Assembly: GCF_026745355.1 (NCBI RefSeq)
Contig: NC_079205.1
Span: 60,006,593-60,070,592 of the forward strand
Direction of reading: 5' to 3'
DNA length: 64,000 nucleotides
Source: Beta vulgaris subsp. vulgaris
Taxonomy: Eukaryota > Streptophyta > Magnoliopsida > Caryophyllales > Amaranthaceae
Part shown: positions 32,290 to 42,152 of the stretch, piece after piece
Position numbering within the stretch: the first letter of the stretch is position 1
How the letters are laid out: the number at the start of each line of letters is the position of its first letter
Notes under the pieces: model-generated
What the model was told of the DNA's origin: nothing
Databases searched by the model: none
Seen by the model: the letters and a program-made list of their open reading frames with translations, nothing else
Position numbers and translations under genes: made by a program

Positions 32290-33429
32290 ATGAGCTCGTC
32301 TTCTTCATCAACAAACGCGCGCTCAAGGGTTGGTACTAGCCCTAGAACAGAGGGCCTATCTTCTTCGGCATCTTCTAGAGTTGGACCCATCTTGGCCGGA
32401 CATGCATTCTTTTTCTTTTCTCATGGCCGGCAAAGTCAGACGACCCAGTCTTTACCTGTGCAGGGTAATCTGGCACGCGTCAAGCAAAAGCTCGTATCAG
32501 ATGAGGAGTTAACCTGCCGGCCTCCAGCTTGGAAATGGAGACATCTACTGGACGGATTCACGCTGACGGAGAGCGCGAAGTCCAAAGTGCTCGTCCAGCA
32601 ACCCCAAGTCCTTCCCCTGAACACGTCCAGGAGGAACAAGAAATTATAGGCTCCCCAGATCCCAGCCCGTCCATACGTAGGACGGTCTCGGATGAGCCAA
32701 AGACGGCCAGCTCTTCCAACCCTGCTAGCGATTCAGAGGAGCCGTCGACAACTTCGTCTGAAATAAGACGGCGGCTAGGTCCTCTTTCTGACCCTAGATT
32801 TATCCTGGCCGATAACACTTGGCTGGGACGATTAGGCTCGGACCTTAGACCTTTTTTAGTGGCTATACCCATGCCGGGCTACCTCTTCGTTCTTCCTGGT
32901 CGAGAGGATACCATATTTAGTGCCCCCCAGGCCATTTTACCGTTTATCGCCTGGCATTAGATGCCGGCCTGCGCTTTCCTCTTCACCCTTTCATCAGTCG
33001 CTTCTTCATTACTATGGCATAGGACATAATCAACTTGCCCCAAACTCCTGGCAAAACATCCTTACTTTTCTGGTCGTTTGTAATTTAAAAGGAAAGGATC
33101 TTTCTCTGGCCGCCTTCACTCACATTCATTACGTTGCCAAGGTTCCTAGAACCGTTGAAGGAAGCTGGCTGAGTGTATGCAACCGTCAAGGATTCTTGAC
33201 GTCTTGGGATAAGACATCCAAAATGCACTCTTGGAAAGGTGAATTCATCTTCGTCCAAGCGCCCAGTAAAGCGGTTGCTAATCGGCTTCGGTATTTTAGC
33301 CGATCCAACACTAACACTGGACGGATGGCTTCGTATCTGGAGCTAGAGAGTAATTCTGCCGAGGAGATGGTGGAGTACTTCCGGATTTCGGAGTACTCCA
33401 TGGAAGACGTCTCTTTCAAGGGTCCGTGA
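32290..33429 (+). pseudogene. Gag-like (putative gypsy-type transposon domain) remnant, frameshifted
   Basis: The reading begins at ATG 32290 with a Ser-rich segment (MSSSSSSTNARSR). It then moves through at least three frames: the 32529 frame carrying EDTIFSAP, another frame carrying YRLALDAGLRFPLHPFISRF, and a third with HYYGIGHNQLAPNSWQNILT through to SFKGP at 33426. The pattern of a small globular block ending 'LAPNSW..I..F' is that of the plant domain annotated as putative gypsy-type transposon. Frameshifts near 32640 and 32920-33000 disable it. A possible splice donor GTGAG follows at 33425. I see no pol genes nearby. Confidence 0.6.
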
Positions 33430-34329
33430 GAAAAAACTTAAATATTAATTACTTTAGAGTTTAGATTGACTCATTGCAGCCTCATTATTTATGGTCTTCA
33501 GGAAACTCCCATTGACTCTTCCTACCAGCTCATTCTTAAACTAAAGAGATTTTGTTTATAAAACCTTTGTTTTATTGCAAACCATGAGAAAAAACAACTT
33601 AGATGATGAAAACAAGAACCTACTCCCAAAGCTCTTATTGGCAAAGCTCTTGCCATGGATAATTTGTTGCATAATAGGCATAAAAGCGAAGTAGCTAAAG
33701 GTGAAGATAAATAGCAAAAGCAAGTTAGAATTTTTTTTTTTTAACAACAACAACAACGCCCCAATGCACATGTAAATTATTGTTCATAAACCACCTTTCC
33801 CATCTTAAAAGGGTAGGATGATACATAGTTTATAGTACTACGTACATCTTTTTTAAGTTGATACTCCTTGCAACTATACAAACGTTGTTCAGTCCGCCTT
33901 TTTACGATCTCCAAACCATCATATTATTGTTTTTTATTAGTAACTGATAACATCTGCAGCATAAGAAAGACCTAAACAACACATTTGAGTATGGAGGTAT
34001 TATCACTAGTCTAAAAAAAATTAATAAGAACAGTAGAGGACAATAGAATCAGATAAAATAAATTGACAAAAATTTAGAAGTTTGCAAATTAATAACTATC
34101 ATCAATGTTAAAAGGCATACGCACCTAAGGATTGCATCTACCAACTCCATATATCCGCCTAAGATTAGATAAGTAAGGTAAAAAATAAGATAAAAGTCAT
34201 AAAACTATTTCTAGAACCAAAATTATCCTTTTATGCATCAATCTGATTTATATTGCCTCTCTTTTTGACTCTAACCATTTGACCTTCACCTGGAGCAAAT
34301 GAGAATCATTGGGATGTCCTTCTATAATA
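33430..34329. other. AT-rich DNA, no gene
   Basis: No coding sequence. A T-run plus (AAC)n near 33730-33755 may be a retroposon tail on the minus strand. Confidence 0.4.
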
Positions 34330-34803
34330 CCCTCAGAGGATGTTTGTTTAGGGGGATTAGGGGGTGGGAATGGGATATTATATCCCCATGGGTAGATATC
34401 CCATGTTTGTTTGAGGGGATATCTAAATTCCCATGTGAAGGGGAATGAGATTAAACCCCTCTTATCCCACCAAAATAAGACATGGGAGGGGGCAGGTATT
34501 AAGGAGGGGGATTATTTCTAGTTATGTTAAAAGACGAATTTACCCTTCATTAAAATATACTTCACCAATATTGTTTGCTCTTCTTTTACTATCCTTCATT
34601 AAAATGGGTAAATTTGTAATTTAGCAATATATTCCCTACTTAAGTACCTCATACCAAACATGGGATAATAATATTCCCAACATAATCCACTAACATACCA
34701 AACAAGGGATTGGGATATATTTAATGACTTCCCCTTCTAACTCCCATTCCAATCCCATCCTCTAATCCCCAAACTCCCAATCCCTCATACCAAACGCCCC
34801 GCC
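34330..34803. mobile_element. MITE-like inverted repeat (TTTGTTTAGGGG type)
   Basis: The left part TTTGTTTAGGGGGATTAGG and the right part CTCATACCAAACGCCCC are imperfect inverted ends. Subterminal ATGGGATAT/ATATCCCAT words occur in both orientations. The duplication is not clear, so superfamily and exact edges are uncertain. Confidence 0.5.
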
Positions 34804-35122
34804 AGATTCACAAAACTCAGTAACAAACCAACTCATGGAGCCCGTCACAATGGGTTTTCCTTCACAATTCTTCAAAAAAGCCTCAAGGATTAGATAACCA
34901 CCTACAGGAATTACATCCCTTAGCATAGCAAACAACGGAAAATGAGAGGAAAAGGAAAACTATTTTCATGGAAAATATTTTCACACTACCAAACGGAGCA
35001 TGAATCCAACTGATTGTAACTGAATTGAAAATAAGATGGAGAGAACAGGCTAGGAATAATAATCCTATTTATATGATAATATTTAGAATTCTAACAGAGC
35101 ATCGATGTACAATAAGCTATTA
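34804..35122. other. AT-rich DNA, no gene
   Basis: No coding sequence is supported. GGAAAATGAGAGGAAAAGG near 34938 may be one arm of another decayed MITE. Confidence 0.35.
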
Positions 35123-35435
35123 CTAGTCTCATATGCATATTTATGTTAATGTATAAGTTCTACTTTTTAATTGTTTGAAATTGCTTTAGTTAGATTAGTT
35201 TCATTTTCAATCAAAATATCTCTTTTAAGCATATTATTTTGGAAAATATTTTATGTGTAATTATATCTTATTATAAATTAAACAATCTTAAGTTTACTTA
35301 TTAGTTATTACACATAAATATAGATCAAGAAAGAATTGAATATTTTATAGTTAGCATTTTTTTAATAAGTAAAGGGTAGAATAGTAATTTTACAAGACGA
35401 CACCGTAGCTCATCACTTTGCTTATATAATAGAGA
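35123..35435 (-). mobile_element. Short non-autonomous Helitron
   Basis: On the minus strand the element starts TCTCTATTATATAAGC after an A (35435 leftward). It ends with an ATATGCATAT hairpin and CTAG followed by T (35123). The same 5' terminus occurs in the element at 46787-47178, supporting one family. Confidence 0.6.
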
Positions 35436-35599
35436 TAAACTCGTCAATTTATGTTACATTTTCGGGTGTTGTGCATAAAAAAAAAAGAGTTTTGCTATTT
35501 GACGCCCTAAATTTTTTACTAACGCCCTAAATACATTGTATTTTTATACGGTATTTAGTACTTTACTTTTTTGTTCCTTAAACTACATAGGTATATATA

Positions 35600-35749
35600 T
35601 AGCCTATATGCGAGTAACACTCCAAAAACGCTCACGGTGCCGGCGCCCAACTCATAAGCAAATTGAATTCCTTTAGAACCTCTGGAATCTGGAACCTCTC
35701 ATATGTCATACGCAAAGCTCGAATTGCAGTCTGCAGAAGCTCGTTCCAG
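35600..35749 (+). promoter_or_regulatory. Candidate leader exon near the uL18-type gene
   Basis: A TATATATATAGCC motif near 35590-35604 is followed by a GC-richer block. The block ends CTCGTTCCAG before GTTCTTG, a plausible donor, and then by T-rich intron-like sequence. It lies 1.85 kb before the coding exon at 37604 and may be its first exon. It falls inside the interval proposed for the composite hAT, so one of the two interpretations needs revising. Confidence 0.4.
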
Positions 35750-36182
35750 GTTCTTGTTTTGTTCCTTAGATGAATCTACTTGTTTTGTTGCGGATTTTGG
35801 TGTGGAATTGCGATTTTTGAGATCTACTTCATGTGATTATTCATGCGATTGGTTTTATGCTATTTGTTTCATGAATTCAACTTATTTTTTCTTTCTCATA
35901 CATGCTATCTCATGTTTTTAGTGATAATTTACATGTTATAAATTATGACTCGAGTTTCTGGTTTAACTTCTTATCTCATCTTTGTTTCATGGAAGTAAAT
36001 GATAAGAAAATTTATGTTACAATTTGTAGATGCGCATATTTGTGTTCACTTGTTCTTGTTTAATTTCATGAGATTAATTTTTCAAGTGTTGTGGCTGGAA
36101 ATCAGTAATGAATGACCTGTCATCCCCGGGCCCAGGGCGGCCGCCCCTCTTGCCCTGGCTCAGGGACGGGCCTGATTCAAGT

Positions 36183-37597
36183 TGAGTCTTAATTTTGAGT
36201 TGTAGTGGAGATTAACATTTCCGACTTTCTTAGTTTCGAGCCAAGTTGAGCTTGAGCTCGAGCTCGAGCTCGCAATTCATTGATCCAAGATCGAGTTCGA
36301 CTTGCATACAAGATGGAATTATCTCTTGGTTACTGGAGCATGTATTGGTAGTATCAGTTAGCCTATTTATTCAATAGTATAAGTAAGATAATACTCAGGC
36401 TGAATTATTTGAATGGAAATGTACCGGATTGTTCGTAGTTGTTACAATTGTTTACTTATAAGCAGAATATGTATGGGAAGTGAAACATGCTAGTGAAATA
36501 GTACAACTACTAGAGAGCTCCAACGTTATCTGAGGAGCATAGGGCACTACTGCATTATTAGAGATTCTAAAAAGTTCCGATCTGATTTGATCATATTAGA
36601 AAGGTAGACACCATTATTGTACTGATTTCTTGATATTGGGTATCTGATATTTCGGGTATCTGAAATCTAAACTGCTTATCCTGGACTTGGATAGATTGCT
36701 AGTTATGAAGGTTGAAGAGCCTGGAATAAAACAATGGTGTTTTAATTTTTTGGGGGTAAATCTAAGCTGGAAACCTACTGAAAAAACTCCTTTCAAAATC
36801 AAGATTTAGGATCCCTTACTGTATTATTCTCCAACATCAGGAGTCTTGCTTTTGCATGTTGCCAGAACCCACTGGCCGTATCTTTCCCTTGTCTCACATT
36901 ATCTCTGTCTCTCCCTCAGCGTCTCCCACTTTCAGAGTTTGGTTAAAATTACGTATTCTTGGATTTTCAGGTGTTAGGACTTGGGTTGGATTCATGAATA
37001 TATCTATAGCCTAGACTTTAGAGCCGTGATAGGTGGTTAAGGCTATGAGAAGTTATGATGTAAAGTTGTTGGATTTGGTTCAAAGTTGTAAAATGATGTT
37101 ATGCTTGGATTAGAAGATGAAGACTCCACGTTTTTAATGGCTAATGTAGAGTATTCGGCCGTGCTGTACTAGTAAAATCCTTTTGTAAGTTGGACGTCTT
37201 TAATGTTTTGCTGGTAATTTTTCTTACAATCAAGATGTGATATCGAATAATTGTTGGATCTGATACAAATTCTGAAAATTGCAACTTCTGTATGTTGGAT
37301 GTAAAATCCAGCAAGGTATGTGGCTGCCAATCTGCCATAAATTACCTGATGTTCACTGTTCTAATATATTGACTTCAGTTTAAGTCATATAGGTGATGCA
37401 TAGTACTAGGTAGAAATGTTTGATCATGATAATGATTTAAGTTTCTGCATTATGTAAGTTAATTATTGTATGTTCTAGCTTCATTAATATTACTTGGATT
37501 TGCTTTTCGTTGGATATCTTCTTTTCAAATTTCAATCCCCAGAAAGTTCAGAGACTGTAAATTTCATCCTGGTAATAAGTTGCTCAAGTCATTGCAG
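36183..37597 (+). other. Probable leader intron of the uL18-type gene
   Basis: No coding sequence is supported. The stretch ends in two possible acceptors, AATCCCCAG (37534-37542) and GTCATTGCAG (37588-37597). The second places GACAAG directly before the ATG. Confidence 0.45.
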
Positions 37598-37603
37598 GAC
37601 AAG

Positions 37604-37948
37604 ATGGTAATCAAACCCCCAATCAGAGCTCCAAGAATTACTGAGTTTCTAAAGCCATATGTGCTTAAGATGCACTTTACAAACAAATATGTTCATGCTC
37701 AAGTCGTCCACTCTCCAACTGCCACAGTAGCTGCTTCTGCAAGCTCACAGGAAAAGACCTTGAGACCAACCATGGACATCACACGGGATGTTGCAGCTGC
37801 TGCAAAAATCGGAAAAATTCTTGGCGAGCGCTTGCTGAGTAAGAACATTCCCGCTGTTTCCATTTTCTTAAAGAGAGAACAGAAGTATCATGGTAAGATT
37901 AAAGCAGTAATTGATTCTATGAGAGAAGCTGGTGTGAAATTACTTTAA
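37604..37948 (+). CDS. Ribosomal protein uL18 (L18p/L5e) family, small organellar type
   Basis: A single coding exon of 114 residues starts MVIKPPIRAPRITEFLKPYV and ends REAGVKLL. The conserved core includes HFTNKYVHAQVVHSPTATV, the Ser-rich ASASSQEK and DVAAAAKIGKILGERLL, followed by YHGKIKAVIDS. This matches the short plant L18p/L5e proteins, usually about 115 residues, which are thought to bind 5S rRNA in the large subunit of organellar ribosomes. No long targeting peptide is evident, so mitochondrion versus plastid is open. The frame stays open 46 codons upstream without an ATG. The start is set by family conservation. The 5' leader is probably spliced, and two candidate first exons are seen (29411-29543 and 35600-35749). 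Confidence 0.85.
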   Translation: MVIKPPIRAPRITEFLKPYVLKMHFTNKYVHAQVVHSPTATVAASASSQEKTLRPTMDITRDVAAAAKIGKILGERLLSKNIPAVSIFLKREQKYHGKIKAVIDSMREAGVKLL

Positions 37949-38698
37949 TGTTGGGGCACCAGTACTGTGTTTAGGAATCATCTTAACTCTTTTAAGTTAC
38001 TAGAACTTTGATCTAATGTCTCTAGCAGCTCTTCTACTCTGATATTTGGAAAGAACACATTTCAATCCTCAGTAATGAAGTCCGGGAATCCGATTCAATC
38101 ATGCATTGACAATCTTCAATGTTGCGAAACATAATTGAATTAAGGTTGTTTATCGCTACATGCATTGTTTGTTCATTGTCGAGTTAAAACTGTCGAAATG
38201 TATAGGGACCAGTAGAGCTGCATAATGGATCGAGTGGTGGACCTGAACTAGTTAAACTCATTCAGACTTTTCTAACATATTTTCTTTGGATGAACAATTC
38301 GGATAATAGTAATCTATAAGAATTTGGCCAAAAAATGGAGAGGATATTGTTTTCATTATCTCATTACAAAAGACACAGGTATGGCTTCCTGCATTCCTCT
38401 GATAAAACTTGGTCTGTTGGACCACTGGACCAGGACATTTATACGTGTCATCTGCCCCTTGTGAAATGTGAGTGTGAAGTGAAGTTCCAAATGCAGTGCA
38501 CCATTTAGATATCGTACGGTATGAGGTGTTTTGGGCACATTATAGCCTAAAAATAAGTTTTAAGATTGAAATTATGGGAAATGAAATAAGGCATGAATGT
38601 TTGTATCAAGAAGTATTATCTTCTTTATTTGTGGACCTTGGACTCCATGCATCAATTATTTTCTTGGCTAATATGGTTCCATCAGAATCAAAGACTTA
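37949..38698. other. 3' UTR and flank of the uL18-type gene
   Basis: The UTR probably ends around 38150-38200. The remainder shows no gene. Confidence 0.45.
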
Positions 38699-38994
38699 GG
38701 CCTTGTTTGGTTGTATATAGGAAGTCATACTTCCTAGGAAGTTATTTTTCCCATGTATTTGAAATTCCTAGGAAGTGTAAAATTGTGTTTGGTTGATAAT
38801 GGGAAGTAGAACTTCCCATGGGAAGTTCTACTTACCTAGGGGGACCTAGGTAAGTAACTTCCTTCATTTTGGAGGAAGTAGAACTTTCTAGAAAGTGCAA
38901 ATTCCCATAATTTTGCCAACCAAACAACTTCATATACTTCTACTTTCTAGGAATTTGCACTTCCCATGATTTGTTTTGTCAACCAAACAAGGCC
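38699..38994. mobile_element. Tourist-like (PIF/Harbinger) MITE
   Basis: The ends GGCCTTGTTTGGTTG and CAACCAAACAAGGCC are perfect inverted copies flanked by TTA (38696-38698, 38995-38997). Internal GGAAGT/ACTTCC words recur on both arms. The length is 296 bp. Confidence 0.88.
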
Positions 38995-39044
38995 TTAAAA
39001 TGTTTTAGTTTCACATCAACATTTAAAGCTATGCAAAATAAGTA

Positions 39045-39243
39045 CTCCCCTGTTTTAAAATATAAAACATTCACGTTTTATGAAAATTTGCTTTAACCAC
39101 AAAATATCTCTCAAATACGATAAATAAATATTATAAATTTTATACCGTTGGATTCGTCGTAAAAATGCTATAATAATATTATTTTTAAAATTTTCTATCA
39201 ACATAAATTGAGAGGCGTGCCTTATATTGTGAAACGGATGGGG
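39045..39243. mobile_element. Stowaway-like MITE
   Basis: The left end CTCCCCTGTTTTAAAATATA and the right end TATATTGTGAAACGGATGGG are inverted copies flanked by TA (39043-39044, 39244-39245). The length is 199 bp. It is closely related to the element at 61542-61768. Confidence 0.75.
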
Positions 39244-39245
39244 TA

Positions 39246-40478
39246 ATTGCTATCCCTTTTTTCCGGCTAGACGTTATTCTAAGAAATATTTATAGTTAAA
39301 CCAAAATGGTGAAGGGCATGTATATTTTTTATTGAAATATGGAGGCATGTAATAGAACCCAAAGAAGTACTTTCTCTGTTTCTTTATGAATGCAACATTT
39401 TGACTTTTGCATCATTTGTACATATCACTTTGATCGTGTTTTTTTAGGTAATGTATACAAACATAAAGGATCATATAAAATGTTATATTTGTTTCAATGA
39501 ATACTTTTATGATATCAACTTTTTATAATTTTTACAAATATATACTTAGACATATTGATGGTCAAAGTTGTGCGTTGACAAACGTTAAAATTAACTGTTT
39601 TTTTATATTAAAAAACGATGATTTTTTTTTTATTGATTTTATATTAGAGTTGATTTTAAATAGTAACATGGTTATCAATGTAGACATTTCGGAGGCAACA
39701 ACTAAGTTTTAGAGAATCTAAAATATTTTTGTTGTGATTGAGATATTATATGGGACACGTATAATATGCAACTTCCTTTTCAAGTCGGTTTTAACATTTC
39801 ATAATCTCTCTTTGTATTCTTTCATCTTTTTCCTAATTCCGCTTATCCGGCCCCCCTTCACACGACAGTAGACATGGACAGAAGTGCTGATTTGATTATT
39901 TATTTTTTAGGAGTGAATTATTGGTAGCTTATAATATAACGAAGAAGGGGACAAAAACAACAATCAAGTGGATTGTATAATGATGTTCTTGATATTGGTT
40001 TGTCCATGAAGTTGCCTTACACATTAATCGCTAACCTAATCAGCTAACCAATATCAATTTGCGTTTGTTTTTGTTTCTTTTAATCTACGCAATTTAACTT
40101 TCACACTTGTAAATATATATATATTTTTTTTTATCATCAACAAATAAATTTATAAGAATTTGATGTTTTGATTATATATGTTGAAATTCACGATCTCACA
40201 TCTTTATATTTTTCATTACGTGTAGATCAACAATGAATCAATGATGATCTTATTAGAGTATGTTTCAAGACATTTTTTATTACGTACATAATTTCTTTTT
40301 GCACAAGGGTCAAGGTGAGGAGAGATGAAAGCTATAAAAAAAGAAACTCCATGTGTAAGAAATAAAGAATATATTACCAAAATTAGAAACGATGTAAGTA
40401 ATACAAAATTTTCAAAAATGAAAAATGATGCAAATAATTAAAACGAAGGAAGTATATGCAAAATGTTGTATTTCGTTA
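39246..40478. other. AT-rich intergenic DNA with partial MITE ends
   Basis: Single Stowaway-type termini are visible near 39368 (TACTTTCTCTGTTTC) and 40441 (AAACGAAGGAAGTA) without confident partners. No gene is supported. Confidence 0.35.
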
Positions 40479-40691
40479 GTTCCTTCGTCCCTCAAAGGGT
40501 TGCTTGTTTCTTATGGGCATATAGTTTTAGAAAGAATAATACTCCATATGTCCCGTAATATAGTGTTTGTATTCGTTATTGAGTATTTTTATACTATCTT
40601 TATTTTTTTAGTTGTAACATTTGATTATTTTAATACACTTACAAAAAAAGAAGTATTTGTTGGAAGTTGCAACTAAAAAGGACGAATGAAG
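40479..40691. mobile_element. Stowaway-like MITE, degenerate
   Basis: The left end GTTCCTTCGTCCCTCAAAGG and the right end CTAAAAAGGACGAATGAAG are imperfect inverted copies with TA at both borders (40477-40478, 40692-40693). The length is 213 bp. Confidence 0.55.
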
Positions 40692-40915
40692 TATATTATT
40701 CTCTTTTTTTTCACATTTATCCTTTGATTTGCTTACAAAAAATCGTGCTACCATAATTTGCTCATTGAAAATAGATTCGTTTTCTTTGTTTTTCAACCCA
40801 AGGATCGGATTTGTGGAGTACATTTAATAATTTTTCACTCATTATTCCCATGAAAAATGAAAAACGAAAAGCAAGTGAGATGATAATGCAACTCAAATTT
40901 TAAGCAATAAACTAA

Positions 40916-41274
40916 GGGCGTGGTTTGACACAAGTTTTTTTAAGTAGTTTTTAGTATCTTGATTCGATCAAAATACTAATTAGAAAAAAATATTCTTTGG
41001 CAAGGTACAAGTAGTGTTTGTCCAAAAGCTATAATTTGTAGTTTTTGGGGTAGCATTTAGTGGTGTATAAATTGTTAGGTTAAAAGTGTTGTTTGAGTTT
41101 TTAACTAGTTTTTTGTTAAACAACTATTTCGACAACTTTTTTTTATCGAACATCAATATTTCATACCGCTATTTGGACAGCTAACAACTAACAGCTACAC
41201 ACCAACCACTAACAACAACCAACTACTCTCACGGTTAAAAACTACCACCACAACTATTGTTGCCGAACATGTCC
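40916..41274. mobile_element. MITE-like element with TAA/TTA borders
   Basis: The left end GGGCGTGGTTTGACAC and the complement of the right end GGACATGTTCGGCAAC are related. Both sides carry TAA (40913-40915, 41275-41277), as in PIF/Harbinger insertions. The interior is AT-rich and non-coding. Confidence 0.55.
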
Positions 41275-41277
41275 TAA

Positions 41278-42152
41278 GTATTCGTAAAACCAGATTTTTT
41301 AAAATTGCATCAAATTGCATCGAGCTAAACTAAAATAAAACGAATTTAACTGAATTATCCCAAAAAAAGCCTAATAATACGGACGCAATCGCAAGTGTTG
41401 AATAAAAACGAAACCAAGAGCGTAAAAATAATGACTTCTCGAAATTTCCATAAAAATGTACCATCTTCAATTCTTCTCCAACACCCATTGAAAACTTCAA
41501 CGTAACAAAAGCGACTACTCTACTACTCCCATACAAAGGCGGCACTAAACAGAAAAATCTAAAACCAAAACAGTGGCAAACCCTCGTAATTATCCACAAA
41601 TCAAACCCTTATTACCATCAACCATGTACAAATCAAGGGACAATTCAGTCTTTTCCAACTCAAACAAATTGTCCCTAACTCACGTGACAACCCCACCAAT
41701 CCCTCTCTACATTGCCACGTTTACAAACCTTATCTTATTAATTTTCTCTCCACGACCTGAGTTCGGATCCTCTAGAACCAGTAGAGTTGTATTTGAGCCG
41801 TACATTTTAAAATTAAAAGCTCATATTATGAAAGAGAAATATAAAAGGGTGAATTTTGATATAAAAAAATAATAGAGTTTTTTTAAAAATATATATAATC
41901 CATTGATTTTTTATTCAATGATTGATATTACTTAAACTTGACGAGGATCCAAACACACGCATGACGTCATCATTTAAATCAACGGCCACGATTTTCTCTC
42001 TTTGTCCTTAAATACAACTCCTTCCATTTCTCTTTCTCTCTTGAATCCCGATCTTTACCACCGTCTAATAAGCATCACTCTACGTTTCGTACTTTCGTTT
42101 CGTTGATTACTAATCTAACGTTTCTTTTTTTTGTAAAAAAAAAACGCCGATC
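41278..42152 (+). promoter_or_regulatory. Upstream region of the DRM1/ARP-like gene
   Basis: It contains a G-box CACGTG at 41681-41686 and a perfect palindromic TGACGTCA (as-1/CRE type) at 41962-41969. A CT-rich leader (CCATTTCTCTTTCTCTC) begins near 42023 and runs to the ATG at 42153. The G-box and TGACG elements are known binding sites for bZIP factors, which fits the stress and hormone responsiveness of this family. Their function here is inference. Confidence 0.5.

Larger units (their letters stand above)
30044..36174 (+). mobile_element. Candidate composite hAT element bounded by 8-bp TSD
   Basis: The left end CAGCCCCGTTTCTGAG and the complement of the right end CAGGCCCGTCCCTGAG match at 13 of 16 positions. 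Both resemble ends of plant hAT elements whose flanks read GGAGGCCCAAGG and GGGCGGCCGCCC. The octamer ATTCAAGT lies immediately outside both ends (30036-30043, 36175-36182). Inside are a hAT transposase remnant (30290-31046), a gag-like block, a TTTGTTTAGG-type MITE and a Helitron, so the 6.1 kb would be swollen by nested insertions. A competing reading is two separate remnants, because 35600-35749 looks like a host leader exon. Confidence 0.5.

Noticed and set aside
36080..36182. Small (about 90 bp) hAT derivative with TTTCAAGT/ATTCAAGT flanks instead of the 6.1-kb composite
   Set aside because: The octamers match at only 7 of 8 positions and no CAG-type left terminus adjoins 36088. It is kept as an alternative explanation but is weaker than the exact match at 30036.
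37466..37603. In-frame 46-codon extension upstream of the uL18-type protein
   Set aside because: It has no ATG, crosses strong acceptor sites and is not conserved in the family as I know it. The start at 37604 gives the expected length.
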